From: Trichoderma breve
Taxonomy: Eukaryota; Ascomycota; Sordariomycetes; Hypocreales; Hypocreaceae
Assembly (NCBI RefSeq): GCF_028502605.1
Contig: NC_079235.1
Span: 1,364,001 to 1,428,000, forward strand
DNA: 64,000 bases
Reading direction: 5' to 3'
The notes under the pieces were generated by a model, which was not told the origin of the DNA, made no database searches, and saw only the letters and a program-made list of their open reading frames with translations. Shown piece by piece: positions 54,612-64,000 of the stretch. The translations under genes were made by a program, and so were the position numbers. How positions within the stretch are numbered: the stretch's first letter is position 1; every line of letters begins with the position of its first letter.

Positions 54612-57600
54612 TTACTCAAGAGTAGCAGATCTCACTCGAGACACGGGCAATGCTGGCCAATCTTGTGTATCGAGGTCAACATTCTTCTTTCCCCCATCCT
54701 TTGAAGGTGATGTGGTATTCGAATTTGTCAATTTGACGTTTTCGCGCTCCCGTTGATGCTTGTCTTTGGACCAGTCACGCTGGATTTCATTGCGGCTGTT
54801 CTCTTGCTGCTTAGTTGAGCTCTCAAAGTTGTCAGCTCCTTTGGACCCTTGGTTGAGCTTTTCTCTCAGCTGCGACGCCTTTGACGGCGAGCTGTTTGTT
54901 GTCGCTGGCCTTCGTATAATCTTAAACTTGGAGGGGGGCTGCATTTTCTCAAGAGAAACCTCGGCCAGTCCCGCGCAAGAAGAGGCTGCTCTAGGAGAAT
55001 ACGAAACGGCCTCAGTGCTTGCTCCTGTCGCAGTGGATTTGCGAGGAGACACGAAAGCTGTTGCCAGTGGATTCAGACGACTTTTCTTGGAAGCATCAGC
55101 TTCACCTGCGGGTGTTACCGAACTGGCTGCAATTGCACCCTTGATGTCAGTTGTTGGCGTTGGGCCACCAGCAGCATCTCTTGATTGTGTCGATGCAAGC
55201 CTACCGGCTGTCGATGCTTCAAATGTCTTTGAAGTAATGGAGGGGTAATTATTCTTCCGCTTTTTCGGAATCTTCAAAGAGCCGCCCGCATTGCCCCTGA
55301 AATCCAGTCGACCACGCGGCAGAGTATCGTAAGGATACTGAGTTCTATTGCCTGTCATTGTCGGCTCCCTAGGCTCCCCGAACGGTTCAATTGATGATTC
55401 ATCAATATTTTCAGGAAGATGAATAGAATGAGAAGCCGATCCGGTGGTTGCAGAGATTGGCATGAGCATATCATGATTCATTTGAAACTTCTCTGTCGCA
55501 GGCACAGCAGATGTCCCCAAGTTGGGCGGCGACACCTCCTGACTGCCAGTTTCCTTCTGCAAGTCAGCCTGCAGTGCTGAGGTTAGTCGTTTCTTAGCCT
55601 TTTTGTTCTTGTTCCACTTCGTTTTCGGTTTGCTTTGGCTATTTGCCTCAGAACTTGCTTTGCCATCATCGGTGGTCAACACCGTCCCGGGAGTCTTGAG
55701 TGTATCCTCAACCAACTGCTCTGACGCCCGATGGAATAACTCGGATAGTTCTAGTTTAGAAGAAAAAGAAGAATCTCCATTCCTAAGAGCAATTCTAGAC
55801 TGCTCATTAGATACGCAGAGCCTTTGTTCAAGGTTAGACCCTTCATCTTTCACAGGCTTCTGAGCTGCCTCTTCAGATGCCTCAGCCGATTCCTCAACTC
55901 TTTCCGTTGATTCATCGGGTGCGATTTCTTCCACTCCTGAAATATTTGATGACTCGAGTTGAGCTCGCTCATCTATACATGATGCAGGAACTCTCGTATT
56001 CTTCATCACATCATTTGAGCCCTCCTTCTGAGTTTGTGACATGGGCGGTTGGCCGGATGTGACAGAAGTTCCTAATTTCCTGGATTTCCGTGGATCCAAT
56101 GGCATAGGAATCCTATTCCAGGCCTGTTTTCGCTCTTTGATTTCATCTTCTGTGAAGATGTTCTCGGAGATTTTGGTTGTTGGTGACAAATCTGCGCCCA
56201 CCTTTGGGACAGAATTCTGTGCCTTCTTGAAATCACTTGAGACTGAGGTTTGATCTTTCTCTAATTTTGCATCATTCTGCACAACTGCTTCAGTGGTGCT
56301 AGTGTTTGGGCACGGAATGTCCACTTGTTTAGATACTTGAGTCTCTTTAGCTTGTCCTTGCGGTCTCTTCGGCGTGCAACTGCCATCTCCTGTATCTGAA
56401 TGAGGCGTAGCGGATGAGCTCACGTTGCACTCTTCTGCTGTAGCGCTAGCCAGCATCACAGGACTGCTTGGTAACGCAACCCGAGCCTTCTTATGCAAAG
56501 AGCGCCTACCATCTTCGCCTCCCAGAATAGCTTCACTGCATTTGCTATCTTCTCCGCCGGTATATGCTTGAGACAGCGGCTTTGATTGCGAAGCCAACTC
56601 TTTTTTCTTGCTCTTTTTTGTTTGCACGGAGAGCGCAGCTCGAGTGGACGCTTGTTCAGGCTCATGGGGCTTCTCATCCTTCACAGAGGTTGCTTGCTCG
56701 TGGCTGTCAGTAGACTGAGTCTCCCCTGGCTGGTCGGTACCTGGTATACTGGCGGCCTCGACAGGCAATGTAGTCTCCTGAGTCACGCTTCGATCTGATC
56801 TCATTTCACAGGGCAAGGTTTCAGTGCTCTTGGAGCTTGACGAACTTGCAATCTGACCTCGTTCTGGTGTATGCGTAGGTGTTGCCGACAACGAAGGACT
56901 AGGACCTGTTGTATGAGCGTAACCAACGTTCATGCTTGATGGGGTTGGTGCGTCCCACGTGGGTTGCTGGTGAGCAATTGGTAATGGTGGAAGCCTCCTT
57001 GGTTGTTGGTGTTGATGATTATTCATCCATTTGGATCGATGAGCAGGCCGAATGGTTATTCTGATGCCTTTCTCTGAAAGCTTGCCTTCGCCAAATGCGA
57101 GAGCTTGCGGCACGGGGGACTCCTTTACGAATCTATTGCAGTATTAGTATAAACTATCAGGTAACAGAGATGATAAAGGTACTTACCGCACGATAAACGC
57201 ATTTTTATTTTGAGATGGAGCTGGGTAAACCTCCTCCACTTTCCCAAACCTACTGCCGATTCCAAATTTGATGGTCGTTTGGACATCTAAATTCGGCGCG
57301 AAGGCGTCATGGTAAACTCTCACCCATATACTCCTATTGCGTTCATTGCAGCCACTGCAAGAGCAAGGAGTATATTCCCCACTGTTCGGGCCTCCAGGAT
57401 TGAGGCACCAGGAGGCCTGTCGACTTCTCTCCGGTTGAGCGCTTCGTCGCCACGATTTATTCAAGTAGGGCTCGCGCGAAGTAGGATGGTGGTCCAAATG
57501 AGCCTGCTGTCCCGAGTTCCATCCATGAGTCTTTTGGGCAAACGATCCCCGACGCTGTCCTACTTGATTATAGGTTTGGCTGTCATTTCTGTACTCATTA

Positions 57601-59750
57601 TGCATCGAGGATGTTGAGAAGCCATGCAACAATTCAGGCCGAGTTGATTGAGCAAGCTGAATACTTTCATCAGACCCATTGATAGCGGCGTTACGCAACT
57701 TGGAAGCCGCCATAGCACCAGAATGCGCCCCATTAGTGAGCTGTTGAAGAGGCATAACTTGAGAGCTTCCAGAAATGTCTCTATATGGGGCAGGATGAGG
57801 CACCGGCCTATTGGCAGTAGAGTATAAGTGGCTGTTCTGATGCGGGAACCCATCTTTCGAAGAAGGGTGCGGCATGAAAGCTTTCTCCGGCTGCATATAG
57901 AAAGGAGTCGGCTCCGGCGACGCTCTCATGGGGGCCGCGAAATTTTGTCTCGTGAAGTCGTCTGGCGAGTTACCAATGGGGTGTCTTTGATCTTGCGCTA
58001 ACCTGTGGAAACTCTGAGAAGATTGCCATTGCCTTGTCATGATTGTAGGGTCGTTAAAAGGCCCATCTGTGCCCTGAGCTTGACCTTTTCCAGGTCTCGC
58101 GGCTTCATGTGGTGGAAATTGGCCTTCGCTTTCCGGGTGGATTCTACTCTCCAGTTGTCGAACGTTTCCTGAGTACTAATCAGGTCGTTCGATAGCTCGA
58201 GGTTGGTAGAGATGGTTCCTAGCGGATGCGAAGATTACTCTCTTGTCAAACGGTTGGTCGATAGATGCATCTTGCTTATTACGCTCCAGCTCGGCGACTT
58301 CTCTAATGAGGTTGTTCACCGCGCTCTCTCCGCCGCCTCTCTCAGAGGGCAAGGGGTGGTCTGAGGAGACCTTATTGGAAGTTGATAAAGAGGCTGATTC
58401 AGAACTTCGTCTCGCTTCTGTGACAGAAGCATCTCCATTACCAGCAGCCGGCAGAATCGTGTTATGCTTTGAATCTAGACCGGAGCCTGAAGCCGCAGGT
58501 GATGACGTCTCTGGCATCGATGCAATTCTTCGAGGATCACTCTGGCTCTGAAATTCACTGGCCTTCTTCTTCTCTACTTTGTTGATGGAGCTTTGCAGTT
58601 GTTTCGGGAGATTGCTACCGTTGACGATAACCACACCAGATTTGGTAGATTTTCGAGATGGTACAGCGGCCTCAGCGGACTTCTGCAAAGCTTTAAGAGC
58701 TTGGGTAGGTCCGATAGGCGATTCCATAAATGGGAAACAATGCTGTGGGAGAAAGTAGTGCTTCCCATCTTCCACAATGCAGGGAGCTGGCTCGTTCGGC
58801 GCCGAAGAACCGCGATGGGGCTCAGACAGGGGAGGAGGCGGCAAGCCATTGTCATCAAAAACTCGCTGTCCGGCTGGGAACAAGTTAGCTCTTGATGTCA
58901 CCTGCATTCTATGGTTGAGGAACTTACTGAGCCAGTTTTCAATGCTGTTTGTCCGACATGCCGATATCAAGTCTGCGGGCTCTTCAACTTGCTTTGTCTC
59001 CTTGTTGGAGAGAAGAAAGATGCGACGACCTTTCAACGCGCTTGCAATCAGTGGCACCACGTCATCGTGTATCAATCCCAGAGAGTCGTGATCTTGGTCA
59101 TCAAGGATGCGGAAGATGGGGCCGTGGGATTCCTGCCACTTGGTCAACTTCTCCTGGTTTTGCTCTCGCTTCAGCCACTCATCCGCCCAATGGCCGATAT
59201 GAGCAGCTACTTCTCGCCTCACATCTACAGATATGAGCTTGTTTTCATCCCAGAGCGTGTTGATGACGTTCCAAAGATTCATGCAGCCATTGTGATAGAT
59301 GTCATGAGCGTCGAAGAATGTCCACAAGTCGTCCCAACAGTGTGGCTGCTGCATATTCTTCAGCTCGTTCCAAAAGGCCTTGCGAAGCGAGTTGCAAATG
59401 GCTTGGATTTCGTCTTTAGACCACAGGTGAACGCGGCGCTGAGGTAGAATATGATCCAGTTTTCGAAACGGTCGGCTTCCATTCGAGGTTGAAATGAAAG
59501 CCTTTGCCCTGACTGGCACATTGGTATAGAATCCAACAGGAAGATTGTCCTCCAAATAGGTCTGGGCTACTCCCTGAGATTGCACGCCATGCATCATTTT
59601 GTAGGTGACGGGAATTCCATGTGGATAATATTTAGCAAATGCTGCGCGATCTCCATGTGGGTAGTTCTCGGCATAGACTCGAGGGAATCCGGCTGCATAG
59701 AGAACAGAATGGGGAGCCGGTTGTAGATTCATCTTGATAGTTTCAGCCAT
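54612..59750 (-). CDS. Large protein of unknown function with an RRM-like domain, 1,638 aa
   Basis: Four exons (minus): 58928-59750, 58283-58873, 57187-58168 and 54612-57132; the total is a multiple of three. The N-terminus (MAETIKMNLQPAPHSVLYAAGFPRV) leads to a conserved-looking part with HILPQRRVHLWSKDEIQA, CWDDLWTFFDAHDIYHNG and HWADEWLKREQNQEKL, which I do not recognise. A Ser-rich linker follows. At about residues 730-830 is an RRM-like fold (SIWVRVYHDAFAPNLDVQ, GIGSRFGKVEEVYPAPS, NAFIVRFVKESP), with FIVRF as a plausible RNP1-like strand. The rest is a long Ser/Thr/Lys-rich disordered tail. The joint at 58168/58283 (GAGC donor GTAATA, acceptor TACTCAG) is the weakest; it gives ELER-NVRQLESR. 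Without it the frame stops at 58176 and two genes would result. RNA binding is inferred. Confidence 0.65.
58874..58927 (-). other. 54-base intron, a multiple of three and free of stops
   Basis: Donor GTAAGT, branch GCTAAC, acceptor TTCCCAG, all strong. Because it is 54 bases with no in-frame stop, translation reads through if it is kept, adding 18 residues (with FLNHRMQVTSRANLF). Splicing is favoured by the consensus sites. Confidence 0.75.
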
Positions 59751-60931
59751 GATGGAGGCTCTTAGCAACATAAGAGTCAGTACAAAAGTTGAAAGAACTT
59801 CTGAAACGATAGTAAAATGGAGATCCAAAACAACAAGACAAAAGAGGGTAGAATGGATCAACAGAGCGAGGGGACGCGAGCATCAAAGAATTGCTCGCAC
59901 GCAACAGAGCAAAGCGCTCAAATAAAACACCAAGTATGAAATCCAAAAAGCGCAATGGCCAAGATAGAGTGGGATTGTGATGATTGAGGGAGGAAATAAA
60001 CAGTTGCGGATATGATTGTGAAGTTGCTTACCTCAGGTGCAAGACCTCTTTGTGATCGAGGAAGGTGCAACTAGGCCAACGAGAGACTGTCCTCGCTTAA
60101 TTCTGAAATACTTATCGAGATGGCAATCGAAGGGAGGCAAAATCCAATTTCAAGAGGTAATTGGTAAGGACTGCAGCAGGCAACTCTGTCGGCTTATCCA
60201 ATGATCGTTCTGGAGAACAATCAAGGTCGGCCTTGGTGAGAATGAGGCTGCAATTGAAAGAAGAGAAGATGAAGGGAGAGAAGGGTTTTGTTTTCGTTTG
60301 TTTTGTTTATTTAAGTGAATGTGCTGTGCGCAGGTTACTAATGATTTCATCCGATCTATCAAGGGCAAACGGAAGAGAAATTGCGGACGAGGTGAATCGA
60401 CTTGGCACACCTCCAGTACCGATTTGACAGCTGGGTGACAGCTGTTGGCGACAGAGCCCCGTTCAGCGTACGCAGATGGCATATTTTCTTGAACAAGTGC
60501 CTACCAAGTGTTCAATCCAGTGTTCATCCAAGTGCTCAGCCGAGACTATCATCCATGACATTCCTCTTGTAGATGTTGTTCACAACTAGGTAAGTGGTAA
60601 AGCTGCTGAAGGAATACGTGCAACAAGCAGCTTGTTGCGTTGATGTCTGTCGGCTGAAGCGCAAAGTTCACAATCTCAGAGACTTTACAAGGTGAGGCAG
60701 CATCAAAATCAGCAAACACCTCTCGCTGCCATAGTATCAAATTGCTGTGCGGCACCAGGCTTCAAGAATCCAAAGGGAATCACCGGAATATCGGAAGATG
60801 TAAAGAGCAGTCTTATTTTCCCCCTCTTCACTACCGTCTATAATGCCCAAATGTCCGTGGTAAGAGTGGGGTATACATTCATAAAAGATACAGAGTCAAA
60901 AGCTATGTTTATACATGATTTGCTATGGTGC
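59751..60931. other. Intergenic: promoter of the RRM-like gene and Fmp46 3' region
   Basis: About 1.2 kb. The stretch 59751-60100 is A/C-rich and probably a long 5' leader; a donor-like GTAAGC (minus) near 60027 leaves room for a leader intron. No gene is recognised. Confidence 0.5.
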
Positions 60932-61458
60932 TCACTTTTGAGCATTGAGGAGCTTCAAGATCTCGGACTCGTTGTCTCCTGCAATCGCCTTGCCATTGCT
61001 CCAGTCAACAGTCTACCGAGGCATTAGTTACTAGGTCCCTTGAGCTGCCTTTCATCAAACCACTTACCAATGGCCGCAGCAAGTTCTCCTTGTTCTCCTT
61101 GAACTTCTTCAGCGCATCCTTGTCGTCTCTCGCACCCTTGACGACCTGAGAGGCACCGCTCTGGCCAACGTACTCCAAGATTGTCTGCACCTGGTCGACC
61201 GTTGGGGCATCTTCGGTGATGTTCAGCTCAAATGGCTCACGGCGAGTCTCGGCGTCTTGCGTGGCGCTCTTCTGGGCACTTGTCGATGCCTGCTTGAGCA
61301 GATTGGAAACTCGCACAGAGGCCGGGGAGCTGGCCTTGTGGAAGAGCGTGATGATGTCGAGCGTCTTGTGCTATAGATTGGACCCTGGTTAGTAACAGCT
61401 GCTACAAAGGATAATACTAAAAGGTAGGATGGCCACATTGACGTACAAAGCGGAACAT
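60932..61458 (-). CDS. Fmp46-type mitochondrial redox protein (DUF1687)
   Basis: A 131-aa mitochondrial protein with a thioredoxin-like fold and no known substrate. Exons (minus): 61447-61458, 61068-61370 and 60932-61012. The first exon is only 12 bases (MFRF) and joins as MFRF-HKTLDIITLFHKASSPAS. Further blocks are FELNITEDAPTVDQVQTILEYVG, ENLLRPL-TVDWSNGKAIAGDN and ESEILKLL. MFRFHKTLDI.TLFHK, the late TVDWxxGKAI and the short length agree with filamentous-fungal Fmp46. There is no CxxC motif. Confidence 0.9.
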
Positions 61459-62095
61459 GTTGGGCAATGCTGCAGGCAATTTGCGGAATCTCAGGCTGTA
61501 AGCGGCAGTTCGTTTTTGTCTCGATGTTGCAGTGAATGACGTTATTTTCGTTCAGAACTTATCGCGCATTAGCACCGGCAGAAGCTCGAGTGGCCCGTGC
61601 GGACCTCCAACCAAGTACATGCAGGTACCTGTTTGCAGCAGCGCCTGTTCATTCTAGCCGCTAAATACGGCATCAGCTAGAATACAGATGTAACCATCCA
61701 CGCCTGGAATGTAATTTCTGGGTAAATTACCACAAGGCGGCATTTATGCATTTCTTATTGATCCTATTCCCATAATTCTTCTAGCCTTGAGAATTCTATG
61801 TGCTGGTTCGACCCGAGGTCGATTTTCCACCCGCCCTTATTCCAAAACGCCATCAACGTCTGCAATCACATGCAATCATATGCCATGAACCACCAATGCT
61901 TCAACCATGATACCGAAACCAGATATGCCAGCTCTGTGATGAACCCTCCTCCATGTTTAATCGTCTTCATCATCGAGCATTCTCCATTAGGCAACCATTA
62001 TGCTGCCGGAAGCTGGAAAAACCAGGTGTAGTTGCGGCAATGAGGATTGAAACTAAACCCTGCCGTGCCGTCACCCTCATAACAGGGGTGAAGCT
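61459..62095. other. Intergenic: Fmp46 promoter and desaturase 3' region
   Basis: About 640 bases with short open frames but no recognisable gene. Confidence 0.5.
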
Positions 62096-63483
62096 TTACG
62101 CCTGCTTCTTAAACTTCTTCCGGATATCTTCTTCGGAAAACTTGCGTGTCAAACGCTTCAGGAACTCAACTCGTCCCTCCATAGTGAGATCCGCCTGAGC
62201 TCCGAGAGGGACCATACACTTGGCAAGGGTATCATAATCCTTAACCATCAAGCGGTAGGTGATCATGAGAAAGTCGATGTTGTGAAACAAGATTGCCGCT
62301 TCCTTGCCGTAGGTCTTACGTTGTTCCAAGAAATGAATTGGGTGATCACGCCAATGTCTGCGCGGATTGAGATGGTGGGAGGTATGGTAACCATCGTTGA
62401 AGCAAAATCGGTTGCTCTATAAGCTCGTTAGCTCTTATCCAGAATGAACACAGAATGAAAGATTGAGGCTGAACTCACTGCAACATCCACCAAGGTGATG
62501 CTGGATCGATAGTCGGAATCCGGCTCATCGGGGTCAACAAAGGCATGTTGGCCCCAATTGCCCGCCATCAATCCCAGTCGTAGCAACAAAAAGGGGATGA
62601 TGTAAACAAAAATAGTGGCCTTCTTGTTCACAAAGGTTGCCATGGTATAATAGAACAAGTAGGTTCCAAATTCACACCCTGCCGCACGCATAGCCACTCC
62701 CCAGCGGCCCTTTCGGGCAAAATACATGGGAAGATCCAGCCAAATGAGGCAAAAGAAACGGCCCACGTAGTGAAGAAAGTGGAAGATGTCGTCTCGCTGA
62801 TAACGGACTGTCGATGAGAGGTCGTCTGGGCCGTTGCCCTCAACGTGGTGATGCTTGACATGGTGGTAGTAATATGAGTTCCAGGTATGTCCCATCAGGG
62901 GATCTGTAATGTATGGAAACAGCTTGTCAAATGTGGCATATTTCTTGGATAGAACTCCACGCTGGTGAATGTGCTGGTGCATCATAAGAGTGTAGGTACC
63001 GACATAGTAGACTTGCATGATGGCATGAAGAATTCCGTGAAGGAGATTGAAGTTTCGGAACAGGAGAATTGCGCTTGGTACTGAAGTTGTGAAGTACAGT
63101 ATCAGATGCACAATGAACACCACGTCCGTCTCATAACGGGCTGTTTTCCGTGCCCAGCTGATGAATGGTTGTAGAAGTAGCTTGTTGACTGATTTGGGGA
63201 GACGGCTAGGAAGATCATCGATGGATACGAATATGGTGGGCTCAAAGTGAGCATCTGCCGGATTTCTCATGGACTTAAGGAGGGCGATGTCTTTAGCAGC
63301 TGAGTCCATCTCACTGCCCTGCTGTGGCTCGGTCTGAGACTCGGATGAGACATGGTCCCAGTCGCTGTCGACTTTGGCATCTGAGTGAGCATCTCGTCTC
63401 TGAGCAATGTCGTTTTCCAGATTTTTCAGCACAATATAGTCTGCGCGGGTGAGACCGCGGTCGTAAACCAGGGCACTCGTCAT
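62096..63483 (-). CDS. Membrane fatty-acid desaturase/hydroxylase superfamily protein
   Basis: A 441-aa di-iron membrane enzyme. Exons (minus) are 62479-63483 and 62096-62416; the joint reads LVDVA-SNRFCFNDGYH. The N-terminal 90 residues are polar (disordered, Ser/Gln/Asp-rich). Several membrane segments follow (VVFIVHLILYFTTSVPSAIL, IFVYIIPFLLLRLGLMAG). Three histidine boxes are seen: HQHIH (HxxxH), HVKHH (HxxHH) and, in exon 2, HTSHH (HxxHH), the last with NPRRHWRDHP. No cytochrome b5 domain is present. The substrate (fatty acyl, sphingolipid or other) cannot be told. The family is assigned from the boxes and topology; the branch is unclear. Confidence 0.85.
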
Positions 63484-64000
63484 GATGAGGTTATCGCAAT
63501 TGGACAGCCAGCCAGAGCTCACAAAACGAAGCCAAGCTCAAGGGAAAAGCGCACCAACGATATTATAAACAAATCGAACCATGGCTGGAGAAAAAAATCC
63601 CCCTAATATGGCTCAACCGCTTCCTTCGGACATGCCTGCCAGCGCATCCACCTGCGAGATTGCATGGGGCTCCGCATTTTGGTATCCTTCACGCCCACGG
63701 CAGATTCTGAGCTGCGAAGGCCTAGTCTGGGCTAAAGCATCTCCGCTTGCGATGGCTTGAACCTACAATGGAAGCAAGGCTATTTGCGGTTTTGCTTCTT
63801 TTGCATGCCCGGCAGCTGCTAAGCTTTGCTCAATTTCGCCAAACTTTGCCCGGCCGCTCGGCCGCTCACCCGGCTCTTGCGTCTCCATCTGATTGGCTGC
63901 CGGCGTTTGCAAGAAGAAGAGAATCTACCGTTGCCGTGATCAAGCCGGAAAAGGAGGCCAATGAGTAGACGCTCGTTACGACTCGGTAGATTACTAGCTA
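63484..64000. other. Intergenic: desaturase promoter to window end
   Basis: 517 bases upstream of the desaturase. A 73-codon frame on the plus strand (63747-63968) has a hydrophobic start but no family match; it is left uncalled. Confidence 0.45.

Noticed and set aside
63747..63968. 73-codon frame with a hydrophobic start at the right end
   Set aside because: No family match, and it overlaps the expected promoter of the desaturase.

Overview
The window is nuclear DNA from a filamentous ascomycete, most likely a Sordariomycete and plausibly in Hypocreales. The signs are dense genes on both strands, short introns (mostly about 50-110 bases, GTAAGT-like donors, CTAAC/CTGAC-like branch sites), C/T-rich leaders, a tRNA with a short intron, and a protein set typical of that group (ATR/UvsB kinase, a very long class II myosin, a Rom2-type Rho GEF, a CAP59-type mannosyltransferase). 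The genus is inferred, not shown. No transposon, rRNA, CRISPR array or virus-like gene was recognised.

Layout. 1-2578 (+): 3' part of an ATR/Mec1 checkpoint kinase. 3429-4931 (+): PARP-type zinc finger/AT-hook protein. 5646-6465 (+): ubiquitin C-terminal hydrolase. 6618-7139 (-): doubtful small ORF. 8258-8556 (+): 77-aa hydrophilic protein behind two perfect CRE palindromes. 8730-10317 (-): CAP59-type glycosyltransferase. 11977-12067 (+): tRNA-Pro(AGG) with intron. 12505-13448 (-): low-complexity protein of unknown function. 14089-21437 (-): myosin II heavy chain. 22280-25885 (+): Red1/ZFC3H1-type zinc finger protein. 26701-28530 (-): steryl ester hydrolase-like lipase. 29501-29966 (+): Pet191/Coa5. 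31290-32492 (+): Ppn2-type polyphosphatase. 32937-34530 (-): transaldolase with two microexons. 35773-38427 (-): Tudor-SN. 39622-40557 (-): Cu/Zn superoxide dismutase. 41399-42958 (-): intronless cytochrome P450. 45991-51197 (+): Rho1 GEF. 52179-52960 (-): mitochondrial pyruvate carrier. 53468-54143 (+): complex I NDUFA2/B8. 54612-59750 (-): 1,638-aa RRM-like protein of unknown function. 60932-61458 (-): Fmp46-type mitochondrial redox protein. 62096-63483 (-): membrane desaturase/hydroxylase.

Functional links are loose, as expected in eukaryotic housekeeping DNA. ATR sits beside a stand-alone PARP-type zinc finger protein, so two possible DNA-damage genes are neighbours. The pyruvate carrier and NDUFA2 are transcribed divergently from one 507-base intergenic region, which suggests co-regulation of mitochondrial metabolism. 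Pet191, Fmp46 and SOD1 add further mitochondrial or redox functions. Myosin II and the Rho1 GEF both serve septation and polarity but lie 24 kb apart.

Splice sites were worked out by hand from reading phase, consensus sites and protein continuity. For each spliced gene whose ends both lie in the window, the exon lengths sum to a multiple of three. No transcript evidence was available.
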